Positions 12,401 through 27,400 of a stretch of 64,000 nucleotides of DNA are shown here, piece by piece. This DNA is from Campylorhamphus procurvoides. Its lineage: Eukaryota; Chordata; Aves; Passeriformes; Dendrocolaptidae. Positions within the stretch are counted from its first letter, which is position 1. Each line of letters opens with the position of its first letter. Both the position numbers and the translations under genes were made by a program. The notes below the pieces were generated by a model. It was not told the DNA's origin and ran no database searches. It saw only the letters and a program-made list of their open reading frames with translations. The DNA is taken from positions 1,616,293 to 1,680,292 of the forward strand of contig WBMV01001015.1 of assembly GCA_013396655.1 (NCBI GenBank). The letters run 5' to 3'.

Positions 12401-15400
12401 CATGCATAGCACATGGGTAAACTTAATTCTGGCATTTCCTAATTTTTGAGTGCTTGACTTAGCAACCTTGTTCTGTTAACATGCTTTTAATGTAACAGTA
12501 TTTAATAAACATTTTTAAATCATGTCAGTAACTGACATTAATAAATCATTCTTTTGCATTTCTTAATACATGTCAGTGGCGAGTACCTTACTTATGCGAG
12601 GCATTAACATATACTATAACACTCAAAAATACTGGATACTGTTTCTTGTAAAAGTTTAGTGATATAATGGAAATACTAGTGATACAAAGGTAAAAAAATA
12701 CTTTCTTAATCTAAAATTAACATGCGAATGTCAAAAGTTTGTCTTTTACAACCAATCTTAACTTTTGAATTCTTACAAAAACTATGAGAGTAATAATGTT
12801 GTCTCAGCACCTTTGAAAGGCTGGGACACATCTTAGGTGTAATATACCCAAATATGGAAAGGGCAGCCTTTATTTCAGATTTTCTTGAAAATGCATACAG
12901 AGTTTATTTTCAAAGTATTTTCATGACATTGTTGCGCTCACCCTCTTCCTCTTTTGTTTCTTTGTTGCTGGTTGGAAAGCATACAGATACACAAGCATGC
13001 AGAATATTACGGTTTCCATCACATCTATGGCCAAGGAACGTCTGCAGCACTTGTGGATTCTGATCCAAGACCACTGCTTGTTCAAGATTCATCAGGTACT
13101 GTCTGCAAGCTTCATAGTCACATCGAAGAATGTGCTGCATTAATGTTTGTTTCTGTACTCAAAAGAATAAAATATTTTAGAAATTAAAAGCACAAAAGGC
13201 AGACATATAACCTTCCTAAATACTTCTGATTTTTCACTTTTAAAATATATTTAAAGGTCTTTATCTAGGACCTTGGCTGGAAGTCAGTGCACAAAATGCT
13301 GAGAATATTCATGATCTCAATTATAGCACTGTTAAAAACAGCTGTCTGCATTCAGGCAGGGACAAGCAAAAGGAACAAGAGGCTTAAGCAGCAGAAGCTG
13401 TGAGGCTCACAAAAGCATTCCTTTGGCTTCACAGCTGGATTCTTAAGGCAGCTTGCTTCTGTTTCATGGCTGCACATAATGGGGGAAAAGTGGTACAACT
13501 GAAAAAACCTAAGGGGTCTACATGAACTAGTTCTTACATACTTCTTTTTAAACACGTGATGTATGCACTGAGAAGCAAATTATTAGAAGCTGCTGAAGGT
13601 CTGGGAGGATCACCCCATACATAACAAGTTTTTCTGCAGTGATGGAATATTAATTCACTATGCAATCCATCTCAGTCTAAAGGTACATGGTACCTCCAGG
13701 TGGCAGCAGAGCACACAGCAGATCTAACCACACTGCCCCAAATCACTGAGAAGGTTTTACAAGAATGGCATATAGATTGTCAGCAGAACTGATCATACAG
13801 CACCACAGATGAGGACAGAACTCTATAGGCAATTTAAGTGAAAAAAAACCTTTGCTTGACTCTCATAATTTCCTAGTGTATGGTCCAAATACATGAATTT
13901 AAAAAAAAAGAAGAAGAAAAAAGTATTGGATTCTCAAGAAAATAAGTTGTTGGATCCCTCAGAAAAACTGTGCACTCATGAGACAAATAAGACTGTACAG
14001 TGTTAGTAGACCTAAAAAGGTAACCATTTTAAAGTCTTACTCATGAAAAGTCTGATAACAAATCATGCACTCCAAAATGGATCTTTATTTGGTGAATTTG
14101 TGTTTTCAGAAAGAAAGAGAATCTTCTGTTGAAACTGGTTTCTTTGAAATAGTGAAAATACAAAACAGGATCTAAACACGAAGCTACTGGAAGCATAACT
14201 TTATAAAACAAATGGGGGGAAAAAGCTTGTAACTGGGTAGAAAAGAAAACATTTTACCTCGACAGCCATAATGATAATAGCAGCTTTCTTTTTGATGGTC
14301 GAGTTAGCAGGAAGATTTGTTAAGGAATGAACACCCATTCCAAGACTACTAATAGGTGGAAGATCAAGCCAGTCAGGGTCTCGTATCCCACCCATACAAT
14401 CTTTTGCCATTGGATAGATTGTACCATTTCCATCTCTAAGAATAATAGGCGATTCCTACATTTGGGAAAAAAGGGTTTAGCATTAAATCTCCATCATTTA
14501 TAAATACTGTCCTTCCCAAAAGGTCCGGTTCTTCTTGACTGCCAACAATGACAAGTTTACCTAAGTTTCTAATTTGTCATTGTCTCCTATCATTACAAGT
14601 GGTGCAGCATAAGGTACAAGATTCCCTTTTGCGAATGCCCAAAATGTGCTTAACACAGTAAATACTATAAAAAGTGTCTTCCTTATTATATACATTCATT
14701 ATGAAATGTTACCAAGGAAACATGTAATACCTATACTTTTAGCTTACTTAAATGCTCTAAATAAAGTTGAATATATTGAAAACAAACACTCAAATTCAAA
14801 ATTTGCAAATTTGCAAAGAAGGTTTCCTCCAATTATCCTAAATAAAGTATATCATGTTTGTTGAAGAGTTGCACAAAACCTTGATATACCATTTTTGGTG
14901 TCAAATACAGATTTTTTTTCTTTTTTCTTTCCTTTTGTTAATACTTTCATTTATTTTCAAGAGTGGATTTTTATCTGATCCAGTTCGAAAACATAGTCAG
15001 ATAACAAGTTTACACTAACCCAGGAACCATTCTGTCAAGGTTTCCCCCTCTTTTTTACATTCAAAGTAGGATTTGAGTAAGATGTGCATAGGTGAAATGA
15101 CTGCTATTCCCTTCATGCCTTCAAAATATTAATGGTAGTACCAAGTCTTTCATAACCCGTTTGAAAAACTATTTCTTTGTCAGACTTTGGAAAAGCCTTC
15201 CAGAAGGCTGAACCATCTCATTCAAAGACTATGGAAGTAAATTGCAGTGAGGTTAAATGACTGAGACAGAAAACCACAAACCTGTCCAGCTGTAAAAATA
15301 GCAACACTTCTCTCATTCTGACCCAGGAATGCAATGCTGCTGGTAGGGAAATTATTTTCCTGTTCAGCCTTTCCTGTGGCAAGGTCAAATATGCAGTATC

Positions 15401-18400
15401 GAACCCAGTTCCCAGTTTTCAGAACAGCGTGCACTCCTTCAAAGATATACATAGAAAAAATTTAGTGTTTTTCTGATGGCATCCAGTAGAAGAACTTCTA
15501 ACTAAAGCACTTTCAAGGAATCGCTACAATCGATGGAAACAACTGTTTATGTTCTTTGGACAGTAGGTGTTTTCCACTAGGACAAGAAGTTAATAAAGGA
15601 GCCAACAGAGCTAGACTTACGGAGTAAGTCCTACTTACCTTTTGAATCTACATTTACTGCTAGGATCTCTGTTTTTTCAGGAATACACAACTTTTTAGGT
15701 GTCCTTTGAAAACAGTCAGGAACTTTTGGAGTTCCACCAGTTTTTACAACCTGAAAACATATGTAAAGTTATAAGCTGCAATCAAGCACACACAGAGCTG
15801 ACATTTCAAAATACTGATTGCTTCCTCAATGTTTCACAAACACATACCTGCAGTTCATCTATTCTGAGCAGCCTACAGTCTTGGAGAAGAGAAGAAGGAT
15901 CGGGATCTGAGTTAGAACTGCTCTGACAGTTTGCATTACTGGAGGTGCCCGGAAATTTCACAGCAACATATGCACCATCCACTTTTAGCACCTACCGGCA
16001 GAACACATTAGAGTTTTAAAGCTTTGACATAATCTCATTTGCTTCAAAATAAACTAGACCTTTATGAGAGAAATAAAAACACAATAATCAGTGATAAATT
16101 TTACAGCTCTTGGTCATTAGCCTTGTTGTTTAACTAAAATTACTGAAATCTTAGGAACTTGGAATTCTTATTGACTCCATAAGCATCCTGAACCAGATCC
16201 AGTACCTCAATTCCCACTTACATCACGTTCGATGTGTTCAAAGAAATGCTAACAGCTTGTAAAGTGCTGGAACTCTGTGGTGACTCTGAAAGTCTCCACA
16301 GGGCAAATATTTTTTTCTTTCCCATTCAAGAAGAGAATCATGTATCTTTAAAAGCTGATTTGGCTTAGAAGATATTTATCTCTTCAAGGGATAATGGAAA
16401 TCAGTTCTTTACTTAAAGTTACTACTACTATCACTAGGCTACCACTATTGCCTGTTACACAGAGAGAAAATAAAACTATCCATTGATGTAGCGAACAAGG
16501 AGCTTGCAGAGATATGGTATAATGAGCTAGCACCAAACAAGATAAATATGCAACAAACATTCTCTTTAACTGAAATTATATTGTCTGACATAATTGAAAA
16601 ACTCATTAACAAAAATGAAATGCAAAAGCTTAAAGGATTTAGATGCTTTAGCTTCCAAAACTAATGTACTTAACTGTTGATATTGCTAATGCAGAAGTTT
16701 CACCAATTAGAAACAAGCATTTTACAGAACTACGTATACAATGTTTGCCTTATTAGGACTTAACTAAAATAATGTAATCAAATGAATGAAAAAAGCAAGC
16801 AACAACATGGAAGTGTAAAGATTTTTTTTTCTACAAGCAGAATACCTTTTTAGTGCATTTTCAACTACAGGATAATGAGATTCAATCATTCTTTTTCATG
16901 GAAGAAGAAAAATTATTTGACAAACTCAAAGATGAACATAGTTATCCCCTTTATCCTTATTATCAACCCACTGTCACACTCCTTGACACAATGCCACTAG
17001 TAATCATACAATCTTTCCCTCTCCAGAATCACCACATTGCCTCTAAAGTCATAGCAGTAGAAGACCAGGGAAAAACATTTTTTAATTCTAATCCAATCTC
17101 CTTGTTGGAATGGAAGAAATTTTAACATCACAGAACAGGCTTCTGCCTCTACTCACAAGTAGAATGAGTACTTTCAAAGAAATACTGACACAATTTTTAA
17201 AATATTCTTTTAAAACTTTGAAGGATTGAAACCAGACTCCTAATAGGGACTGAGTAACTCTTCTGGGACAATACCCAGCCTGACCTCTTTCAATGTATTC
17301 TTTTCATTAAAAGACTTCAATATCAGACAGAAAGAAAAGAAAAAAATTAAAAGTTCAAGTGACTGACTGAAATAATGCAATACAAAGTATAGTTTAAAGA
17401 ACAAACTACTCAATCCAAATCTATGTTTTGCAAAATCCCTAGGACCTGATAAGGCACAGGGACTGTAAAAGTGGTAATACACAGGAGTCTCACCCGCTTG
17501 AGGATAATAACTTTGATGACCAGAAGCAGTTTGGGATGGTCTTGGTCACTGGTGATGGAAAGCCTCAGACCAAAATGAACTGCTGCTGCTAAAATAAAAG
17601 GCAGCTCCAGTTCAGGTTCCCTACTCCTCTGTTATAATGGTGGTTCCTGGCACCATTTAAACCATTTCAGAAAAGGTGATCCAGAAGCTAATGCGGTTAA
17701 GTAGAATATCCCAAAGTGCAAGGGGATGGACAAAAAAAGCTTCTATTCCTCTGACACCACTGAGCTGTAAGAAAGGCACATTTCAGCTCGTATCTTTTCT
17801 AACTGACACTGAAAGGAGACTCCATCAGACTCCTCAGCAATGCTGACAAGAGACAAGTGCCAGGCTTTTTCACTCCATCAGTCTTCCATCAGGTGGATAA
17901 TCTTGTAACGATTAACTCCTCCATTTAATGACAGACTTGGAGGAATAAAGGCTTAGTTTTGTTCCAAGCAATGAAGGATTTAAACTGAAATGAGATTGGA
18001 AGGTAATAAATTCCAAGGAGCAAGATGACACAAGAGTACATCTAGCAGACATGCTTTCCTCATTTCTTTCAAGACTGCCTCAATGTAAGAACTTTCACAC
18101 CCTCTGGTCATTTTCTGCTTTGGCACTGTATGTAATACACACTTATAAAGCAGTGTGTAAAATGTTGGGGTTAAGATCTACTGGTATAAAAATAATCACA
18201 AGCACTCAAGATAGGGCTGTTTATATAATAAAGTGCCCAGAGAGAAACAGGCACATTAGAAGCTGACACCATCTACCTGCCCGCTGTTGTACAAAGAGAA
18301 CACAGCAGAGGTCTTGGAAGGATTTCAGTCACTTTTTAGAGACATCATGAAGTTGCTGTGTACATCTGAAGGCACAGGGACATAAATCTTCTAGAAATGA

Positions 18401-21400
18401 AACTAGTTCAGGAACACAGGCTGAGCATTAGTAAATCTAAACCCCTTTCCTATCTCTAAATTCCACCTTCCTAAGACTAAGTGAAAATTCTTTTTTTATG
18501 TACAAGAATTACATAAATAAGATTTTTAAAGGTGGCAAGCATTTTGACAGAAGCTCACACCTATCACACCTTATTCCCTTTATTCTAAAGAATTGTTCAA
18601 AAATTCAGCTACTCTTGCAAGCAAAAGGACAAAAGTAATTGTTTTATTCCTCTTACTACTTCAAATCTGAATTATTATGTAAAGTAAGATTTTTGGCCTC
18701 AGAAATCTATTAGTTTATTGCAAGTGACTTCATGTTGTGCTCAAAAAACATCTGCCAAATTACCAGTATTTCTCAAAGATGCCTCAATATTCACAATCAC
18801 AATGCTCCACAACCACATATTCTACCGGGTAACAGCACTGAGAGAAGCCAAGTGTTGCTCCACTGACACCATACTTTGTAACATCAAGTTCTTAAAAGTC
18901 AAAGCGCTTCAAAGCCTTTCAGTTTTCTGAAATGTGAAAGGTAACAAATTCCAAGTTTTACGCCGGGATAGTGTATTGTCATGCAAGGTGCTCAGGCCAC
19001 TGAGGCCATCCATACCACACCAAAGAGGTGACTTTTCAGACTGTGGAAGACCATGGAAGGCCAGATTAATGTATATCTGGGTGGACTCTAAAAGGGTAGA
19101 ACTTCTTTTTTCATGAAATCCTAAGACTCCAAACTCATATGATTACATTTTCACAGTCTGAAAACCTCTGCTTACTTATGCACAGAACAGTCAGATTGTT
19201 CAGAATTCAAATCCTCTTTTGTGCTTAATTCAGTTCACAACAAGCTAAATTACAAACATTACTGTTTCACAATGAACAACATTAGCTACTCTGGAGCCTG
19301 TAGGAGAAAACTGCCAAGTATAACTCTTCTGCAGACTTAGGTGCCTCCAGTTTTTTTCCATACAATCACACAAATTAGCCAAATTTCAAACAATATACAA
19401 CAACGCATAAACTAGTTTATACCCTTGTTATTAACTGTATTTCTGTCTTTAACCTGGACACCACCAGGCAAAATTTGTTATGATTTAGTCTCTGGATTCT
19501 ATCTAAACTCTAAAGATGAAGTGTTACCAAATTAAAAGGAAAAACATGCATGGCGCAATACATCGCTGGAAAAAGACAGCATGCTTTATGATGAAAAAAA
19601 AAGCATCTTTGCCATAAATGAGTGATACAGAATAGACCCAGTACCAGTAACTATTCAAAAGACAAACCACTTACTGGTTTCAGCAATTCAATGAAATACT
19701 AATATAAAAATTCAAGGTCATCTATATTTATTATAGTAGTTCTTGATGCAATGTGCAGACACCTTTGCAACTGAATACATAAATAGTAAAGCAGTCTCTG
19801 TTCTGAACATCTTGGGGTCTAAACCAGGAAGGACAGACAAGGACAAGAGGAGCTTCCCAAAGCTGGTATCAGAAACAAACAGTGGTTTCAATGACTTCAA
19901 CTAGATCTCAAAATTTCAGTTTTTCTGAAATTTCAATGGATTAAGTTGATCCATGCTCCCTTTTGCAGAAATTACCTAAACACGTTAATGAAAATTCACT
20001 TTGGGTCTCCTCCTTTCAAAGATACGGCTCAAGGCAAATCTTACCCTACTACACAAGTAAACCCATTAGGTATGCAAGTAAAATAACTCTTACTAAATCC
20101 ACCTGCCTTCTGTTGGACAGTTATTTATCCTCTTCTGGTAACTTTTTCAAAATTTTCTATGAATCAAGTAGAAAGCAATCTTTTTCTTTGACGTAAAACC
20201 TTTATTGGCTTTCTTGTTGCTCTTATTTTTGAAAATCATACTAGAGAACTGTCTAGAGGACCTAATCCCCCCTATCATGGCACGACAATGCCAAAGGAGA
20301 AATTAAGCATTTTCCTCTATAGGACTGAGTCAGAGCAAAGGTTTACTACAGAGAAAATGAAAAATTTACAAGGGCTAAACAAACATTTTCTAGAGTAATA
20401 AATAAATTTCTAGACATATTAATGAAGTATCTAATTTCTAATCAAAATACTTGTGTTCTTTGATCGGCAGAACACGAGATTCACTCAAGCATTCCACCAC
20501 GTGTATGTAAAAGTCAGTCACAACGGGTGAAACTCTTCAGAGTGTCACTAGACATATGGGAGCTACTGCTCAATACACCAAAAAAATTATTTTGGATTAA
20601 ACCACATCTGCTTTTCTTAATATTGTGGTTCAACTTAAAGTACCAGAACATTATTTTTTAAGATTCAGCATATTTTGTTCACAACACATTCACTCATAAC
20701 CATTGTTTTATGGACAAATTAAAATGCAACAAATCCTACTCATCAGAAATACTCTTAAGCATCCCCAAAAGTATGATTAACAGTCAGCTTATCTAAAAGA
20801 AAAAACTTTTTTTCTCCTCCCCAAATACAGTGGGACAGTGGATTTTAGACAAACCTTGCCAACAGGAACGTTCTTAACATCTTCCACAAACACAACTTCC
20901 CTCAGAGACCACTGTTCTTCATTTACTTTCTCCTCCTCTTTTGGGGCAGGAGTAGATCGTCGTCGCTCTGAGACAAAAAAGTTATTACCAAAAAGAAAGA
21001 CTTGAAATACTTAAAGCATCAAAATGCAATGTTCACTAAATACTAAACCTTTCCCACAAAAAGATTATCAAGTCAAATCTAGAAATTTACAAGAAGTTAA
21101 CAAGAATATAACCTTAGGAATGAAGAGATACCTAACAGCATATCATATAATTTTCATGTTTTAATTTGCATTTAGCACTAATGAAGTCTACATGAGAAAC
21201 AAAAAAATTATTAAGGACATTTAAGCAAAGTAATTAGAATATAATAATTTTTAAATTTTTTTTAATAATACAATAATTAGAATACAATAAAATTAAAATA
21301 CAAGAAACAAGCCCTGTTTTGGCAGAGCTCAGATACTGCAAGCAGAACAACTGACACTGGTAAGACCCTTCATTCAGCCCTGGTGCAGTGCTTTATATCA

Positions 21401-24400
21401 ACCTTACAAAAAATCCACTTGTCTACCACATACTGATTATTGGGTAAACTTTTAGAAGAATAGCAAATGAGGCAGGAAATGGCTAATAGCAATTGCAATG
21501 GTTAGATTCACTGCAAAGACTTTATCTCAACAGTAACTGTAGCACACTCATAATGAAATACACAATAGGGCTAAATTAACACTGACAAGAACCTTTCATC
21601 TTCTGCGTTAGTATATAGTGTAATTAATACTATCAACATATTTGAAGTAAGAAGCAAAGAACTTCTAAGCTAATTGCACAGTTAACTTCAAACGCTAGTT
21701 CAAAATACCAAGCAAAGTTGTAGTCAGTGAGAAATTAGTTGAATGAACTGTAAAAGAGAATAAATCAGTGCTAAGAGACTAATAGTAAAATTAATTAGTA
21801 CTGAAGATCTGAGCATACAAGATTGTCAGTCACTGCACGAGGCCATTTGAGTCTCTAGGTTAACAAGTCTTAAAATTGCAGTATGTGAATAATTAGAAGA
21901 AAAAGGCAGAGAGATTTCTTCAAATGATGACATTGTAATTAATGCTTTATAAATTTATGTGTTCAAATGGAGAGAACAAATAATCCTTAAGGAGTCCAGT
22001 TACATAAATTCTGATGTAGCCTTTCAGGTTTTTAAACAAAACTTGTACTATGAAACTTCTCTGCTTTCGTATGTTAGTCAAGAATGTCTAATTTTTGACA
22101 TTTTTTGTAACAGATGACAAACTGAAGACTGAAAGATTGAAGGATTCTAAAATTAGTACAGAATCATAGAACTGCCTTTTATAGAAACTTCTTATATATA
22201 CAAATATTTCATGTTACTCTGAGGTACACATCACTTACTATATGGCATCGATGCACTGCTTGCTATTGAAGATGCATCGCTACAAGTGGAAGCTGGGGAT
22301 GGTGGAGGACCCATCTCAGTCTTCACTGGTTCCTGTTTGCTTTCAGGTCTAGAATAAAAGGTAGTACTTAGAATGAAGAAAGAAACAAGTGAAATCTTTT
22401 CCTGGACTATGGACGAAGTGTCAGTGTGTCCCAGCCACATTCCTTTAACAATACCTTAATGAAGCAACTCCACTCTTGCAAACAATCATCCTAACTGACA
22501 AGGCTATGATCTTGATGTTGGGAACAGTGCAATGCTGCTTAATTAGGGATAAGCTTTTTAACATTAACTGAGCAGAGACAAAATATCACAGAACATGATG
22601 AGCTTCATTTGAAGACAGGAAGAATGATTAGTTTATACAGTAACCTGAAGCTCCAGAACTGCTAAACGTTTTTACGCTTTACTTGAAATTGTTTAAATCT
22701 GTTTTAAGAAACATTTAAATGGCAATTGTCAACCCTATTTATTTTTTTTTCCAAACTATGGAGGGGCTGAAACAGGTTTGCTGATCTCATGAAGGGCCAG
22801 AAAACAACTGATTCCATTTGCAGCTATTAAAATATAAAATCTTGGAAACTTTGTGAAATACTGTAGGCAAGTCTCCATTTACTAGTCCTTCACATTTCAC
22901 ATGTCCATAGTGGTTTCACACAGCTGATACACCTTCCCTGCAATGAGCATTTCTGCACATTTAGCAGAGTTTACAAGAAACCCAGTCTCTTATAAAGACG
23001 ACAAGAAATTTCAAAATTATAAAAACTTGACCTTCCTTCTTTTCAATTTTTAATCACTCATCAATTCAAGAGAATATCAAATAAATGCTCTGTTGTGTAT
23101 GTGCATGTGTGTGTTCTCACACTAACAGGACAATCAGTAGTTTTGCTGGCTTTCTCCATGTTTTTCAAGCTCTCAGGGGACCGAAGCTGAAATCGACAGC
23201 TGTCATTCATGTTCCAAACAGATTCCATTAGCACACCCACTTTAGGAATTCCAGCACTGATTGAAAAAGCAACTGCTCCAGCATGATAGAGGGGGTTATT
23301 TCTTAAACACACCTACGGACAGAAGCATTTATTTCTATGAGTACAATGGATTATACTGAGGGAAATCATATGTGCATGCATTTTCTTGGTGGTCTATGTA
23401 GTAGTCAAAACATAGAAAATTTATGGAATTAGGTGAAAAGGAAAGTCAGCACAATGTACACAAAAAAAGAGTGTCATATAATTCACAGCTGAAAGCAACA
23501 GCTTTAGCAGTACAACTGTTTTGAGTTACTCAACCACAAAAGAAACAATTAATCCAATAACAGAGACTCATCTCTGTGTCAATTAGAATGGATTTGGAAT
23601 CAACAAAAATGTGCTCCCTTGGAATGAGTTGCTTTGTTTCATGTAAGTTCTAGTATTAATAACAAGAATGCTACACCTCTGTATCAGTAATGAGGCTTTT
23701 TGGTAAAGGCTTCAAACAAGTCTATCCCACTGCATAAATGAATCAAATACTGCAGGCACGTAAATGCCAAATCATTTACAAAGCAACATATTCTATCAAG
23801 AATTGTATTCTATAGCTATTTTCTCTCAAAATACAGAATCAGTAAGTAAGTTAAATAGAAGTACTTTGGATGAGTACAGCTTGTTTGTCTCTATGTGCAG
23901 CAATAATCATACTTGTAAAACAATAAAAAAACACTAACAGGACAAATCCATTTACAGTCATATAATTAAAACATACTATTTTAATTCCATATTATTGATA
24001 TCACTTTTGTGCATAACAAGGAGAGCCTAATTCATTTTGCTGTGGTTTTTTAAGAGCAGGTTGTAAGCTCATCATACAGCAGATTAAAAATGCCAGTGGT
24101 GACAGCTGCACTTGCCTGGGTTCCAACGGTTATGTTTGGCATAGAGGAGATACCAGCACTAGACTTCGGCTTTTTATTTTTTGCTCTGGCCTTTTCTAGC
24201 ATTTTCTTCCTTTGGCTGAAAGGAACTACACCCCTGTGGAAAAAGGCATATTATTGTTAAAAAGGCTATGGAAGAAAAGCTCTATTCAGAACTTCAGACA
24301 GGTTATTCCTTCTGCTTAATGCAATCATGATAAAACATACAAGTGTCTGCATCACCTTCCAAAATCTCAAAGTGCTGTAGAAACATCATCTTTTTCTATA

Positions 24401-27400
24401 TTCACCCCCACTTTCCAAATTCATCTCAACTGCCAATTTATTAGGAGAAGAGGCAGAGCACACCAGTTATTTCAAATGGCTTTCCTTCTAGTCTGAAGTG
24501 CTGCAAGACTTCTGTCACAATTGGTATGCTCCAGTCACTGCTTTCATGTTGTGGGTTGTTTCTTTGAACTTGATGATATCTTTCCCACAACTAGTAATAA
24601 TTTCCAGAATTTGCAATCACGGGGGAACAAGATAAGCTTTTTTGTTTCTAAATTTCAAAAGCCTCACTTTCTCTCTGGGGACATGGCTGAAGGAGTCTAA
24701 GACTCTTACAACAGACTTCTGCTGCAAGAGGGGAAACAAAAGGACACTTCCTTTGTAATTGGATCCATAAGGTTTAGCTGAAAGTAATGCCTATGTACCC
24801 AGTTAAGCATGCTTATTATTTTGATACTTCATGTTTTAGTTGGTGGGTTATAAAGTTAGATGCTTTGATTTGAAAAGTTCCTTCATGTTAAATAAAACAT
24901 GAAAAGCATGATTCCTGTGCAATGCTGGAAATTGAAATCCTGTCTTAGTGTACTACCGACCACTGTAACTAAGGGTATCAGTAGTAACAGAAGCTTCTGT
25001 GTACTTACCACAGCTAACACTTAATCCCTTCCATAAAGGGCATGGTAGTTAACAAACTGCTTCCAGAGACTACATATAAATGCTAATAAGTCTTTTTATA
25101 TATTGCACCAATTATTCTAAAAGCAGTAAAGATGGCAGGTTTTAAAATTCAGGTATCTCCACTGTTAGGGCTTAGCAGTTCCTATATTAAGTGTTATTAA
25201 GTGTGGTATGTCAACTAAGACATAATGAAAGGGCCAAGAACCAGAGAGATGTTATTTTGAGATCTGGGACTAGAAGTTAGAATAAAATATGTCTGTGTTT
25301 AAATTTACAAGTCTAGCTAAAATTCTACTTAAGTATTTTCTAAAGAGTTAATAGAATTTAATGAGAAAGCGGTTTCATAGAATTAATTTTCAATGCCCTG
25401 ATTTCCAGCTCATCATTAAGTATTTAACTCATCCATCTCTCAAGGCCACTTGAACTTTGGGCATGATACATAATGCAATGACTCCTGACACACAAAAATA
25501 ATGCATGCTGACAATGTGTTAGTATTATTCAATGAGTTCACTCAAACTAGAAATTAATTTCAGAGCCCTCTGGGGAGTAACATTTTTGAGGCAAACAATT
25601 GTTTGTTTTTTGCTTGGTTTTGTTTGTTTTTAACATAGGCTTCTTAATTGCTAGTTAAAATATTTAACATTTCATATCTTGTTAAAATGTTGTATTTTAA
25701 CAACAAACTCCAGAGGGAGCATCAGATGCTACTTCTTCCTTCTTTAAGATTTGGACTACAAACTAACAGATGAAATTTTCTAACAGAGCCAGATAGCAGA
25801 ACACTGACCTCATCTGTGGGTCAGTTTGTTCCATATTTATGATCTGAAAAGGCCCAAAAGGCATAGAGAAGGTTATTCTCTGATCGTGTGTAGTACTGAT
25901 ACATCTGAATGCTAAAGCATTTATCTACATCTCCTAGAAGAATGACCTTATTCTGTTAAAGATGTTATAACTGGATCCAAAAGCTTTAGGCATTAAAAAA
26001 GAGAATAAATACACCTCAAAAAGCAAGCCTAAGCTCAACTGCAGAGTTACAGAACTCAGAACAATGATGGTTCAGTAAGTTTCCAATGCTTCTCAGAACT
26101 AAAGACATGAAGATATCCAGAGGATCTACACTGTTGTACACAAACACAGTATTTACTTACCACCAGTACAAGTTGTTCTCTAGTTGAGCACACGTATAAA
26201 GAGCACAACAATGTAAAGAAACAATCCGTTCTCCCTGAAGCTCCGAGTATGTCTGTGCAGTGTGTTCCAATTTAGAAGCTACAGAGCTTAAAGTTTCATC
26301 TACCCATGTAGCAACCTAGGGGAGAAGGGAAGAAAGGAAGAGAGAAGGCAGAGGGGAAAAAAAAGTAAAAGGTTGCACCTTTAATGTAATTTACTGGTCT
26401 TAAAAGGAGAAAAAAAAATCATCACCAAATAAAACCCCTCAAAACAAAACAATTTTTCCCCTACCATCTTTTGTTTCCCCAAAGAAGAGCTTTTCAGGAT
26501 TTTTCTCCCCTCTATTTCCAGTCCCCAGCATTAACAAAAAGGTTAAAAAAATAGAGAAAGGTGTCATAAAGGATATGGATGTGCTGGTGTCTTTACCAAG
26601 TAAATTTTAAGTTCACTCTTAACTGGGCAGAAAAGCATATTTAGATAACTTACTTTACATCACTGAAAGCTTCAATGCCCTTAGTTTTTCTAATAAATCT
26701 ATACAAAACATTAACACACTTCCGTATTCTTAAACCAGTCTCCGTTTCTACTGCAACAGCAAAAAGTCAAGTGTTTTAGATGGTTAGGTAAACCAAGAAT
26801 CTTTTCAGTGTTTCAGCTGTAAATCTGACAGTTTGGGGTGTTTTTTAGGATTTCTTTTGTTTTTTTTAACTTCTTGCGTTTCTACAAACCAGTTGGGGAG
26901 GAAAAGAATGAACAAATTGATTACTTTCTACTACAGATGAAGCTGAAGAATCAACTTCTCTATAATATACTGCAAGTAATTGAAAAAAACCAGCTTTGTC
27001 AAATTCAGCAACCAGCAGACTTCTCATACCTTGTTATTTTCCGTGGCAACAGTTGCTCTAATACTATTTGCAGAAAGGAGCACTATCTTTTCATTTGTTA
27101 ACCCCAGGAACATGGCTCGTGGATGATGAAGTGAAGGATTCTTTGGAAACAAAGAAATATTTTAGATATTCAAAGCATATAAATCATTCTGAAGGTAAGC
27201 ATTTAAAGCTGTACAGTACCTGTGCATTTCTGTAAGGCTCTGACTCGCTCCATTTCCACTGATAGAGCTCTCCTTTACTGCTAACAGCCACAAGCTCCGA
27301 ATACAGAGCTCCAATACAAATAAACTTTGTTCCATCCTACAAACACAGAAATATGAAGTCTAAGACAACAATAGCATAAATACACATATAAAAGCATAAA

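Noticed and set aside
22155..22172. CR1-like 3' end string (cagaatcatagaa)
   Set aside because: Only about a dozen bases match and no element body is adjacent, so it cannot be separated from chance.
22444..23000. Candidate microexons for the exon 14-15 gap, for example a 5-nt, an 11-nt and a 17-nt candidate
   Set aside because: Each had a weak donor or a purine-rich acceptor, one created a stop, and none encoded residues like the conserved EAK.
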